A stretch of DNA of 64,000 nucleotides, from positions 2,046,001-2,110,000 of the forward strand of contig OZ345361.1 in NCBI GenBank assembly GCA_977006965.1. Direction: 5' to 3'. Shown here piece after piece: positions 21,247-33,533 of the stretch (within the stretch, counting starts at the first letter, position 1; each line of letters opens with the position of its first letter). A program made the translations under genes and the position numbers. Source of the DNA: Phymatolithon calcareum (lineage: Eukaryota; Rhodophyta; Florideophyceae; Hapalidiales). The notes under the pieces are model-generated. The model was given only the letters and a program-made list of their open reading frames with translations. It had not been told where the DNA came from and made no database searches.

Positions 21247-21621
21247 TTAGCGAATCTGAAAGCTTTGGTTACCGCCCTAGATCCCATTTTTCATCAGAGA
21301 TCTTTGAAGACTAGATCGTGTTAGACATGGAAGCGAGCGAGAAGTGGCCACGTTACTAATATTGAAGTTTTAGGAGCTTTTAAGAATAAATCAACTTATA
21401 TCTCCGTTTTCATAGCCATTCACCCTCTCGTTGTAGGGGCACCAGAGCCCCATGCGTGTGACGTGCGAGCATTTCTGCACCGGTATGAGCAGCTAGAAGT
21501 GCTACTCGGAATTCTGTGTACGAAGAAAGCTAACACCACCACAAGACACTATTGAAGCAATGGGCCGACCGGGACAGCTTTCCTTCTTGCTGGCGAAAAT
21601 TTAACTTTGCTGCTAACTCTT

Positions 21622-21634
21622 CAGTGTCACTAAT
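21622..21634 (+). repeat. Solitary iteron CAGTGTCACTAAT
   Basis: The same 13-base unit that builds the arrays at 11.5 and 12.5 kb occurs once here, in a stretch that replaces unrelated bases of the palindrome copies. It may be a footprint of, or a binding site for, the iteron-type element. Confidence 0.45.
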
Positions 21635-22053
21635 AAACTCTGGCTCTTAAAGATTCAATGCGCATTACAGTTACATCTTCTCTCTTCGAGAAGCGATACG
21701 GAGCCTCATCGAATGGATTAAATCCATATTCATGAGCACCAATTTTCTCACTACATTCAGATACGTACGGAGGGAAGTGTGTGGTGTCTATGGATATAAC
21801 AATATAAATGCGAAGATTGATGACAAGCCTTCGGTAATCGGCAAGAAAAATTTTAAGACTTAGTAGATATTACAGTCATATAATAACATTTTACGAAGAA
21901 TCGGTTTAGCTTTTCAGCGGTCTATGACTGCCATGCGGTAATTGTCTTTTGCCAAGTCTCCATAGAGCACAATGTAGTGCAAATGGGACGGTGCTGAAGA
22001 AAACCCGGGAATCAAAAGTTAATGTGGATTGGGTTTCCATAGTACCCAAGCGT

Positions 22054-22346
22054 AGATTTTTTGTGTGTTTATTGCATGATATTCGAACTACACTAATGTA
22101 CCTCACGTCTAGGTGGCCTCTAAGATGTTCACGAGCTGGATCCATTCTGTGTATTCGTGTAACTGCTTCCCGCGAGTACTGCGATACACCACTACACGAT
22201 GAAATCCGTGTGCCCTTCGCAGAACGCAATTCAATTCTTGCTTGTGACAGGAACTCGAACCGGCGACCTCACATTCCTTCCTGTGTCATACCGAAACATG
22301 CGCACAGGTGCGCGGAGGCAGTATTTTCAGTATACTACAGGTGGCA
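22054..22346 (-). mobile_element. tRNA-like SINE, complete copy
   Basis: Inserted in the diverged element copy relative to the palindrome (7551-7570 continues uninterrupted there). Flanking GCGTAG repeats (at about 22048-22053 and 22347-22352) are a probable short target duplication. On the minus strand it has A- and B-box-like motifs (GGTTCGAGTTCC) and ends in AATAAACACACAAAAAA, a poly(A)-like tail. There is no coding capacity. Confidence 0.7.
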
Positions 22347-22602
22347 TGCGTAGTCTAAACTTAAGACCACCGTACCTCTGAGTAAGAGCAACCTTGCTCT
22401 CCAGCCAGTATGTAAACGAGTTTTGCTCCTTTTCTCGAACGATTCTATCAGCCCAACACGGTGTATTCTTCAGCATTCTCTCAAACGTTCTTTCCGGCAC
22501 TGAAAGCCTTATGTATCGGTAACACTTCTTCAAGTCTCCTCTTAAGTATAAGGACGGACTGACAATGAATATGCATACGTATGCACATGAAAATGTTCCC
22601 AA
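22327..22602 (-). pseudogene. ORF-A, right inverted arm of the diverged copy
   Basis: The conserved small ORF reads SVPERTFERMLKNTPCWADR, then NSFTYWLESKVALTQRYGGL, then runs into the SINE. It is closer in sequence to the 17702 copy than to the palindrome, as expected for the two arms of one element. Family unknown. Confidence 0.5.
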
Positions 22603-22706
22603 AGCTGCAGTATAAGACCTACGAGTTTATGGAGTAGACGGATGGATGACAGGTCTTAACTAGTACGCATGACGCGTAACTCTATCCGTCCGTCCAGATC
22701 TGGCCT
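22350..22706 (-). repeat. Right inverted arm of the diverged palindromic-element copy
   Basis: Reverse complement of about 17589-17937. The arm stops at 22706; the outer 260 bases of the left arm have no partner, so this side is truncated. Confidence 0.82.
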
Positions 22707-22877
22707 CATGTGGACCTTGCCGAAAGCGAGCGGCATTGATTTTAACGCATAGCTGCCGAATGCTCTTAGACTCGCGCATAAAACAATAGACAGGGCAGCG
22801 CTCCTCTCCAGCGCAAATGGAGCAGCCTTTGGACGAGTCTTATAATTCGGTTTTGCTGGTGCAGGCGTTCCTCTTAC

Positions 22878-23983
22878 ATGCTAGAAAAAATCATATTACT
22901 GCTTTATTTAGTATCTCTCGGTTCTCTTCTCTCAACGTTCAATATTTATGAAACAGGTCTTTATAATTTGGACGAATACGGCATGAGACCAGGCAAAGAA
23001 TGCCAGGGTGCAAGTGTCAAGAAGGCTTTTATGTCGAGTGGAACTCGTTCCGACCACAGATGTGCAGACTTCACTAGTGAAAAGTCTAGAGTAACTCTCT
23101 TAGGCTGCGTTAGTGCTAACGGGGAGACTGTTCTCCCCTGCTGGATATTCAAAGGTAGCTCCCTCCCTTACCGTACTGTTACTCGTCCTGACGGATCTAA
23201 GTACATTCAATCCGCAGGGTCTGCATTCCCAGGCGGCTCCCTCATTGCTTGTACAGCAGACCATGGAGGTATTAACTCATCAAGTTTTATCGATTGATGT
23301 GAGAAGTTCGTGGAGCGTATAAGCTAACTGACAGCAAACAATAAGAAGGTGTTACTGCTTTATGATGGCTATCGAAGCTATATGAGTCTCAACTGTTTAC
23401 AGATACTATCTGCTGACAACTTAGAAGCTTGCGCTTTGCCAGCAAACACCTCGGGTAAAACATAGCCTCTTGATATTTCCGTGTTCTCATCTTTTAAGCA
23501 CCACATCAATGAAAAGTTATGCCAGTACTCATCATCATTGCAACTCACGACGGAGCATCTTATGAAGTTACATTTTTTTATATGTGTGACACTTTAAGAG
23601 GGCTTTCGACATAGAATTCGCAAGGATTAACATCTGCCAAGGACTTGAAAAGACAGGTACTTGCCGTATTTTCAAGAAAAACTCCTGTCCCGGCCTTTGC
23701 CACAGAATTTTAACGATTTGAATTTTTTGGCTTGCTAGAGGACAAAATGGAATCTTGAAGGGCAAATGGTTCAACTGTTTCTGTGAGTATAGTAAGAAGA
23801 TTTGTCGATACTAGCCATGGGGTCCTCTTTACATCTATTGAGGCCACAGAGGCAGTCCGAGACAAGGAAAAACTCGATGCCACAGTCAGGGCTAAGAAGG
23901 GGGCGGGGAAAGCTCTCTCAGATCTTAGAATACAACGAAAAATAGAGCAGACGCGACGGGCAAGAGTGGCTAGTGAAAACTAA
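22878..23983 (+). pseudogene. pogo-like (Tc1/mariner superfamily) DDE transposase remnant
   Basis: The core reads in one frame: FNIYETGLYN (usually N-x-DETG, so the first catalytic Asp is now Tyr), RVTLLGCVSANGETVLPCWI, FPGGSLIACTADHGGINSSS, then a stop at 23295. In the same frame VLLLYDGYRSYMS and LPANTSGKT-stop-PLDISVFSSFK follow, matching the second Asp block and the PPHTSH...QPLDV block. Further stops and shifts follow to about 23760. A Lys/Arg-rich tail (23783-23983) resembles the C-terminus of such proteins. Dead copy; TIRs not found. Confidence 0.8.
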
Positions 23984-26234
23984 ACGATTACCTGAAGGGC
24001 CCAGCTGTTTAACCTTGATATTTCGAAAATGAAAACGACGCGGAGCCTTAAGGAACGACGGGCAGTTTCGAGAGCAAGAGTTTGAGCGAAAAAATCAGAT
24101 TCATGAGGCACTACACTGCTTCAAGCGAGCAGTGAACACACCATAAACTTTCTATTTTATTCACAAATGGAGTTAACTCATTTGAGTGTTTTCACAATAT
24201 CCCACACAACGCGGAATTCCCCTAATTATAGAACATTTAATAGAACGATTGCTAACGTCAGAACTTGACGACGCGGTTAATTGATGTGTCGAACGAGGCG
24301 ATGAACTCCAGTAACTTATTTTTCTTTTATTTATTGCAAATTTCCATATTTACCAATACGCGCTGTAATTTCGTGATGAAGATCTGCAAGTGCACAGTAA
24401 ACCCATCTTTCATCGAATAGTGCATAGGCGCAAAAGAGGTAAGAGAGAAAACTACGTGTCGTACACATCAGCTGCGCGGCCCACAGGAATCAGATGCCCA
24501 GCGGAACTGCAGCTGGAGCTGCTCCTGGGATTTTGATATGTGTAAAATAGCTGCCTACTGCACAATTGTTGTGCCTACAGGCGCAGATTGCTCACGCCAT
24601 TCACATTCGGGAATGGATTCCATGCTTTTGTGTTTGTCAGGTTTGATGCGAGATGAATGAAGAAAGACCCCAATAATGATCAAGATAGTTGAATGGATGG
24701 GATTTGAACTCCAAAGTAGTGACTCTTATCAATATTTGGAAAATGGCATGGCTTTTTAAGGATACAGAGACGGCCTTTATATGCAGAGAGGTGACCGTTA
24801 GTATGTCTGAGACCCGAATATGGGGTTCGATGGACTCAGGTAGGCACGGTACACACTGTTCACTCGAGCCTGTCGTCTCAAGAAAAAGCCGAGATGATGG
24901 TGCTAAGTGTAAAGGGGGTGATCTGATCCGGACTGAAAGTTCCTGTGGGTGGTAATATGTAAAGGACGTATGCACGTTTGTATATTACAAAGGCGTTCTC
25001 AAACACTTTGTATCCGGGCCGAATGCTTCTGTGTTCCTGTGGTGGTAAGATGTACAGGATAAACGCACGTTTGTTTATTGCATTAGAGTCTTCAAAAACT
25101 TCTTTTCCATCTATATGAAGTCTAGACAGGGCGTAACCCTAATCTACCGTAGACCTCGGGCGAAGGCACAAACAGCAAAATTTAATATTGCATTGGCATT
25201 AATGACCGGATTTCTGGTACGATGCACTACCGGTACCGTAAATTATATGCCCTGGAAGAACATTGTGCGTAGAGACAATCAACCTCCATCGAGACCAACC
25301 CCATAACCAAAAGGGCGCATTTGTGTTAACGCAAATCGTAACTCGAACACAAATTTACGGAAATCGTCACGCTTGATTGTAGTATTCTACCCTATTTGTA
25401 TTATCAAGATAGACCCACTCTCTGCAGTGTGTCTCGCTGCACTGCTAATGCGCAGGCACGCAGTGTCCCGTGGATGACGAGGCAGCAAAGCCTCTCTATC
25501 TCTTTTCAATTCCATCCCACGACCTTCCCTCGTACTGAAAAATTTTCAGACCCGTTTTTCAACCTAAAAAATTTCTAAACGCCTGACTCTGCCGATGACG
25601 TCTTTTTTTGTACACCCAAAAAATTATGTGTACGAGCTTCAAGCCACCCCCATAGCTCTCCCGGACACTTTCTTCAGTTCGTAAGCTTCGGGATCTATGT
25701 GTGGATAGTTCTCCTGTTTCTGAGGGTATACTCCTCATGACGATAGCCCAAAAAACTTTCAGGCACGCACCACGGTTGAAGAGTTAAAGCTGGGCCCACT
25801 CTTAGGCAAATCGTGTCTTCAATGCTAATAGGTCAGCTTCTGATTCGTGTAGCAACAAGATTTATTATACGTTTGTTTCGTCCACACCTCGCTCAAGGTC
25901 TGTTCTCATGCGCAGGTCATACATTCATAGCGACTAGCCTCTCCATTCTTCCCGGATTCCATCACGACTGCATCACAGGTACTCGGTCATCGTATGGGGC
26001 ACACGAGCAGTGTGGCGCTTGCAGCGTAATCTATTCTCATTCTTACGCCCGGTGGACGCCGCAGACAACATCGCGAATGACATTGCGCTGCTCAATCATC
26101 ACTAATAGCACGTCGACAAGGTACGTATAGATCTGATGCCGCTCTTTATTCAGGTGTCCAATTTTTTGCTGGACGTAGTTCTTAGTGAAGACAAACCTAT
26201 TATGAAATCTCAACCTGAACAGATTAAGTTTCGT
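23984..26234. other. Region without recognisable gene
   Basis: Short frames only. A diverged direct dimer starts at GTTCCTGTGG near 24939 and 25033 (period about 94 bp), each copy with GCACGTTTGT and a T-rich end. Nothing else stands out on either strand. Confidence 0.5.
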
Positions 26235-29200
26235 TTACGCTTTCCTTTTCTTTCTTTCTTCTAATCTCTTTGTTTCTGCATCACACCTCCGCTGCGCTTC
26301 TCCGACAGAATCGCCGTACACACAGCGCCGACACTGGCATGGTAGTGGAGTTAATCCAAATTGTACAATGTCTTCGTCTTCAACATCCCAAATATTTCGC
26401 TTTTCTTTACACACGGCACGGAGGTTAATAAAAATTGATTTTGCAATGATGAATGGCATCAAGTTAGACCGTGAAGGAAGCGCATGTGACTGTGCGAGGT
26501 AGCTCATCTAGCATTTGTCGCTTTCGCACCAGAGGTCCTATGCTCGTCAAGAACTCTGAATACGTCTGGGTCAAACACGGATGGGAACGTGTGTGAATGA
26601 TAATGAAATCTGTCGCAGCATAACCGAGTCTCCGACAATACTCACGTAGTTCGCAGAATGATTGATTTGAACAAATTGCAAGCATTATCGTAGTAAACGT
26701 TCTCTGGAAGAATCTTGAATCGCATAAGTAATATGGAAAGTGCTGTTGAAAGGCTTTCACTTGTATCCATTATTGAAACTCCCAAAAGCTTCAGATTAGA
26801 GCACACACAGCGGACTGAAAATGGCCCGGCGAGTGAGAGCTGGAGTTCTTGTAAATCATAGTGCAGTTTTCAACAGCTGCGTTAGGCTGTGAGCTCGAGT
26901 TCAAGAAGGACATACGTGGCCTTGCTATATCTCTTCCGGGGAAAAAATCACCGTATCTGAGACACGAAACATGCTTTTTCTATAGATTCCGGAACCCTGT
27001 ACCTCGAGTTGTATTCGCTGCCAATATTAAATTCCCCTTTTTTGAACTTTTCCATGAAACGCTTTCGTGTATTGATTGCCTCGTCAATAACATAGCCCAT
27101 GGTTTGAGCTCTTTTATGATCTTGGGAGGTTAGATGCAAGAGCGTTTTAGAGTTCGAGCTGTATTCGGCGGTACAGAAGGCTGAATAAGTGGCAGAGGGA
27201 TAATCACTCTCTAATACCGCAGTCTTCGATTTCAAAATACCGGAGCAGTCTTGGCAATGTGGAGATCGTCAAAGATCCTGGAAGGGTGAGAACATATGCT
27301 AAAATTTATCAGCGCATCTCTCAAACTTGCAGCATCTCTGCAAGCTTCTGCTGATCGCAGTAAAGATGAAGGAACAGAGCTTGTAGAACAGCATTGCAAA
27401 AAAATTGTCGCATTCACTTGAAGTTCACTTCCCGGAAAATGATGCTCAAATCTGACGTTTCCGCATATTCCAAGTCGTATTTTCGGACCAAGAACAAATT
27501 TTTGAGACCGATGATGGTCGTCGATCAAGTTCCCACCTTTCGATTTTGTATCGGGCTTCGCACGAAACTCTTCCTTCTCTAAGTTTCTTCCATCGAGGAC
27601 CATTTCTTCAGCACCCAGAGAGACTGGGCTCTCATCATGAACGTTCTGCGCTGAGGCTCCACTTGAGTTCACCTTACGTATTCTTGGGGAGCTGCAGAAA
27701 TCACAATGACAAAGACGGAATTGATAAAATTGGACAAAATAAACGTTTGCCGCTCGTTGCTGCCACTGTTGAAAAGCATCTCAGCTGCCAACAAAAGAAT
27801 TTCGTTAGCAGAAACGGGAAAGTCTACGAGACACTAACTACCGGGCTAGAGCTTTTTTGCGCTGTTGCAGAATCGTTCCAAAATCTTTCTGAGCTTTTCC
27901 GTTGTTTAAAATGAACTGAAAAAACGTTGATTCTCTGACTGCCGGATTTCCGACAAGTGGGCGGTCAAATTTTGGTAATGCTCCTAACACACCGGTTGGC
28001 GTGCCGTCGATAACAATCCCTGAAAGCCGGCTTGATTTTCCTTTGCAATTTCCGCTGCAAAATAGAATTTATATATCGTTTCCTTCCGTTACAGAGAGTG
28101 TCAGCAAGAAAGCAGAGAAACATGAACTTGATGATCTCCGGCTAGTCTGTAAGTTCGGCACAACGCTGACAGCGACCGCGGTCGCGCTCTTAGAAAATAT
28201 TTTACACAGCTCATAAGCTTCTCTAAACGTTCCGCCGAGCCCTTGAGAGTGATACAACCAAATGTCAAGTAGATCCCTAGTAAAAATGCTTTGGCGAGTG
28301 GCTGCAAACGTTCCAGTATCTGCACCATCGAAGAAAGTGACGCGATTACAACTTGAACACATCGTGACATTTTACGTGCCGAATCCAATCGCATAAAAGA
28401 GTACCACACGATGGTACGTCTCGTATGGCGAAGTTTCGCAATGGTTTCGCCCTGCGAATGACTTATGGCAGTACTTACGTATTGTGAAAAAATCTTTCAG
28501 GTTTGCAGGACTGGCTCGGTTTTCCAAACATTTCGAAACGTTAGAAACGATCTCTTTTAGACAAACGGTGTCAGATGGACAGCAAAGGATGGAGCGTTTT
28601 CTCGTCGCCATGTATTTGTTTTCAGCTTCAATTATTGTATTGTCCGTATGATCATCATCGAGCTCATCGCTCTCATTTCTTTACGTTTTAACCTGTATAA
28701 GGGTCTCTGTAGCGCGCTGATGGGACCGCTACGCATTATTCACCGAGATCTCGTGCTCACAGAGTCTTCTCTTTGATGCGGCCCGGTGGCATTTCTGGCA
28801 TTGCAACAATTGGTCACAGTGTTCGGATTTCTGGACTTTTCGTTTGGCATCGAATGTCAACACAGGCACAAATAGTGGCGGAGCTCCCGTCTCGGCAACG
28901 GCGCAAAACGAAATCCAGTATTAATATTTCTTTGTTGACCGTGATGCAGGTTTCAGTGCATTCTAGGCACCGGTTCTTTGAATATGGATAGAGGAGGTTT
29001 CAGGCTCTTTTCTTTCCAGAAATTTGGCGAGATGTTCACTAACAGACAAATCAGAAAGCTCGGCAGTCTGCTCGCAGGAATCGGCGCTTTCTTCCCAACA
29101 CGAACATGAAATGTTGACCAACGTTTCGGAAGACGTGCGAGACAGTTCTGTACAGTATCGCACACAGCCCACCCTTCCGCGTCCACACAGTGATTTTTTC

Positions 29201-29928
29201 GGTATCTCGATGAGAATGCATAGAATCCTCGACGTCCAGTTTCCAAACATTGGAACTGCTGCAAATGTAATTTATCTACCCCTAAACAATACGTGAAGCA
29301 CATTCACTGCATAGCGATGAGAGTCAAAAATGGAATTGGCTTCAAGATTGCGAAGAAGAGTGCAAACAGTGGACGAAAGTGTAGATAAGGCTGCATTTGC
29401 TTGCAATAAACTGGTCGTATTTCGATATTTCCACTCTCTTTGTGTCCAATGAGGAGCACTGATTGCGTATAAATCTGGAGACCGACATCGAATTATTTTG
29501 ACTGTGTCTTGAGCTCGGTGAATCGTTTTACGCGCAAGTTTAGTAGCATCAGACTGGCGCGGCTCAACTGGGTGACTGCTGCTGCGTTGCCGAATATAAC
29601 TCAAAATCTCAATTGGAATATTGTTGTCATGAATTCGTTAGGTTCGAAACGTCGAAGATCCACTTTTTCCTCGTCCGTTCGATGGATTGTATTGAACAAC
29701 TTTGTACTCTTGTGTACGGTCTCCAAGGAAAAGAACGGAGTACGAAACATTTTTCGTAGAATCTCGAACATCGATGGGAGATTCAGAGAGAGTCCCACGA
29801 CGTGGCCTTGACGTAATGATGAGATTGTAGTATTCATCATCATCCTCAACACGCAGCATCTTATGGAACTGAATGAAACAGACGACACCATCGGAAACAG
29901 AGTAGGGAACTTGGTACGAAGTTGACAT
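26235..29928 (-). pseudogene. Large degraded ORF series with cysteine clusters, possible transposase
   Basis: Minus-strand frames follow one another over 3.7 kb. The start region is MSTSYQVPYSVSDGVVCFIQ (29928). A Cys-rich block near 29110-29050 reads ISCSCWEESADSC. A CxxC plus Asp-Gly block at 28362 reads MCSSCNRVTFFDGADTGTFA. Further pieces are at 28216-27940, 27672-26948 and 26760-26235. The Cys-cluster then FDG arrangement loosely recalls KDZ/Zisupton-type transposases, but I cannot confirm that. Many shifts and stops mean it is not functional. It could be two unrelated remnants. Confidence 0.35.
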
Positions 29929-31859
29929 TGTCGTAGAAGAACGGTCTGATTTTCGGAGAAAGAATCTGAGATTCTAGTACATGCGGTTGAAGGAACCTGT
30001 TAGCACCGCACCAAAAAGCTCCTCAAATCATATTGAGTACAAGTATGAAAATGTACACGAATATTCTTTTACCAAAGCCATACCCTTCTTAGAGTAGACC
30101 TTGCAAATGAGTGCTTCCTGCAATAGGTAATGCTTCAATGAAAGACGTATTTATCGTCGTCAACACAAAAACAGAAACATCCCACTGTACTTCATGAGTA
30201 TTTCTAATATTAAAATGCAATACTTGTCATGTTGTGATAAAAGCTGTCTACTAATGATCTTTCACTCGGCGATTTTGTGAAGAAGAGCACTCCAATTTGA
30301 AGCTTATCGCCCTAGAATATCCTCCAAAATCCATCGGAATATATCATGACTAGTTCTCCCCGCATTATAGCTTGTGTGGGAAGTCTTCGTTGCTAAGTGG
30401 AAAAGGTAGAGATTTTGCGGCTTTTGGATCAGAACGTTTCTCAACAATTGAAACTAGTAGTTAGGTGACATGGACATATTCTCTTCAGCCCTGCTGAATC
30501 GCAGTTCCAATCTGCATGCTTTTGTGACGTCTTTACCGACTAGAGATAAACCAGTCTGGGACAAAGAGTATCATTTCGGGATTATAAGTCTCATTGTTTT
30601 GTGCAGTCCAGTGACTATTTGACGGTCAATAGGAAATACCAGCACAGATGTCATTGTTGGAATGCGCAAAGTGAACTCATCTCTCTCAAAAACGAACTAG
30701 AAAGGAACTATGTTCCTCGGACTGCTACTGCTTTCGTGTTATACAAGGCTCGCTGCGAGAGATGTAGAAACAAGGGAGGAACTGAAACTCTTATTAGTCG
30801 TCGTCGACGAATTCGTCTTCTATTCATGTGAGTGTTTTCAGTCCCTGGCTTGAAATTTTACCATGCACTTGTCCATTACTTTCAAAAGTGTGTGGTCACT
30901 TTATCGATACTTTTTAGCAGGCACCACTGGCAAAGAGACAAGAAGTTAGGAAACAAAGGCTCATAATGTCTAACCCACGCCAATTCAGCATGTGAGGGAG
31001 TTGAATGAAGTTGGCAATGATGGACAGAAAAGGGTAAGCCTGCGGTCAAATCACGGTTCGATTCGCCGGTGCGAGTCCTCTGCAGCAGGGTAGACATCAA
31101 TTTATATCCCGGTGGAAAGAGGACCGTATTTTGTCTCTTCTTCTGTTCAGCACATCTCACATCCAGTCCGGATCACGTGCCGCATTGCGCATGTATGGCT
31201 TGGAGTGCAGTATGACGAAGGTGAGACCGTATGCTTGCGCAAGAGGTGAGACGGAGACGTTATATTCGAAGAGGTCATGCAAGGGAGCTGGTCAGCCCGG
31301 AGGAGTTGCTTCTCGGTTTCGACACGCGGGTGTGGAGCAGCCCTCTTAAAGTCCACGAGAGAGTTTTCGGCTCCAGCGGGCCTATATGGCTGTCCCCGGT
31401 GTCTCGCAGTACGATGGTTCGTAAATATTTTCGCTTGTACACGTATAACAGATTTCATTCCTTCTCTCATATATGATATAATTTTGTGACGTCGACATCC
31501 TCGGCCACCTCCGCGCGTCGCAATCTGTCCTGCGCGGGTACACCATGGAGAGCGAACGTCAAGGTTTTCCAAGTGCTTCGGAAAATGCACTTAAATCTCA
31601 GAGCTGTATTGATGATTGCCTACAACAGTGTGAGAATCTTTTTCAATCACACTCGGTAAACCATTCAAAGAGCATACGTCTTTCTCGATCTACCACGTGC
31701 CTGCGACACATTTAAAGAGCTACAAGACAACGTTGACGATATTTCCACTATATTGCAAGCCGCAGCAAGGTTACAACTCTCGCTTGGAATGGACAGAAGA
31801 GTTCAAGTTGTAATCGAAAGTGAGTTGACGGATGACCGATCACTTGATACTAACAACGG
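29929..31859. other. Region without recognisable gene
   Basis: Only short frames on both strands, none with a domain. A GGTTCGATTCG motif near 31055 resembles a pol III B box but lacks a foldable tRNA context. Confidence 0.45.
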
Positions 31860-33533
31860 TTGGGTCTAAAATGGCCGAAAACGTGTTTCTGTTCTTTCCT
31901 TGTTTTCTCCTACTCTAACCGTCAGCCTTCTACAAGGCACAAGCAAAGACAGTACAAGGAACACTTTTTAGTCGCAGTTTGTGGATCTCGTCGCCAGAGC
32001 AGAATTTATTGCCGGGCAACTAAGAAAGAAATCATTGCTGGAGGCATATATTGAACGTAAAAATGTTCAATCCACTGCAGAACCCATTGAGACTCATAAC
32101 TTTGAATTAAGCGTTACAGTACAGACTTGGTTTATCTATGACCGGTACCGACATCGCAAAAACAAGAAGACTGGGAATGTTCTTGAGGCGCCCAGAGGGG
32201 AAGACATTAATGTTAACTACGTTCTATTTTCCAAGATTGAACACTTCCCAGATCAGGAACTGGAAAATGTGTATGGGAATCGTTTTGTACCTTTCACGAG
32301 GCAGCAAAAAGAGCGAGGCAGTTCAGAAATCTGAAGCTGCAGCATCTGTCGCAGAACACGGCTCAGGTCATGGCAGCGCAAAGAAGTACAAAGGGGCCAA
32401 CCTATATCACAATTTGTCTCCTCCATGGCTTCGAAGGCGAACGAACTTCATGTGCTGGACACGGAAGAGTGAGGCTGTAAGGCTCGACCTCGGATACTTC
32501 CCAAACAAGCGCTGGTGCAGGAAGCAAAATAGGCATGATATTTGAAGATGCATATTGGCGGAATGGCTGACTCGGGAAGTTAGCTCAAGGTATATTCTTA
32601 TTCAAGAACTCTCCAAGCGGATAGTATTTATTTAAGAATCTGAAATTTCAAGTCCCGAAGACGCGAACTCTCTCAACACCATATCTTACATGGATATTGA
32701 AAGCTCCACACGAGGCAAATATCCACAAAAGCGAACTTCGTTCCATCGAGCGATATCTGGACGGTGCAAAATCTCTGAATTGCTCCCTCGTGCTGAGTAC
32801 TGATTAAAACAAAAGTTCTCGTGTCGTTCTATCCAAAGAAAAACACAATGATGCTTCAAATGATCATGTGCGCTCCCACGAAGCTCGAAACTCCGCTCTA
32901 GTCTTATTAGGCGAAGAAAAAAACTCTGCAATCGGATATTTAAACGCTGAAGCCAGGATGTTGTCTGAACAGCACAGTCGTTAACGCCTTTTTGCACTAT
33001 TGGATTCAAATTCAGTTTTTGTTCTAAACTCGTGGTTTTACACAATTCTTTGCAACGACAGAGGTGATTAGTTTGCGAATCTTGCGATCTGGGTGCAAGG
33101 CAGGAATATCGAGGAAACAAGCATCCATCTTATTCCTATTCACTCCCAGAGAGCTAAACACTGGGTTTTGATCTCTGTTGAGAAAGAAAGTGCAACTGTC
33201 CAGCTGTACGATTCAATGCCAAGCCTTCATGCATTTTATGAGGCTCCAGAACGAATCCGGCGTTGCTACGTCTTCCTCAGGAACCACCTACAGCTACAAT
33301 AATGGCCATCAGAATGGAGAGCTGCGCAAAAACCGAACAAATCTCGCCAACAGGATAACGATGATGATTGTGAAGTGTTTGTTTGCATCAGTGCATATCT
33401 TCTTTCAAGAGGACTTCAGACAGATGCTTTTCCTTCGTCGGCTACCATGACTTTGCGGGAGCAAATACAGGCAAGTATTTTGACGAAATCGTTGAAGATA
33501 GAATCAGGCAGTATCTCAGAATGAATCTGCCGG
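31860..33533 (+). pseudogene. Degraded gene ending in a Ulp1/C48-type cysteine protease domain
   Basis: The protease part (33093-33533) has HLIPIHSQRAKHWVLISV (catalytic His next to Trp) and QLYDSMPSLH (catalytic Asp). After an in-frame TAA at 33300, RQQDNDDDCEVFVCISAYLL follows (oxyanion Gln and catalytic Cys; the usual Gly after Cys is Glu). All catalytic positions are recognisable, but the stop breaks the gene. Upstream frames (31981-32334 and 32138-32545) are protein-like and probably belong to the same gene, separated by shifts. C48 proteases ride in several DNA transposons, for example Kaonashi-type MULEs, so this is probably transposon-borne. It diverges from the 26.2-29.9 kb series and could be its partner gene. 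Confidence 0.65.

Larger units (their letters stand above)
20393..22053 (+). repeat. Interior half of the diverged palindromic-element copy
   Basis: It aligns with 5265-6696, 7031-7193 and 7551-7570 of the right arm at roughly 85-90% identity. It lacks both the MITE and the retroposon present there. The single GTCATATA (21875-21882) and single TGGATTGGGTTT (22024-22035) are the unoccupied target sites. The tandem-repeat array is almost absent: only a trace of CGAATAGGATA remains near 20403. Confidence 0.88.

Noticed and set aside
31040-31090. Possible tRNA gene at a GGTTCGATTCG motif
   Set aside because: The bases around it do not form a T stem or a matching acceptor stem.
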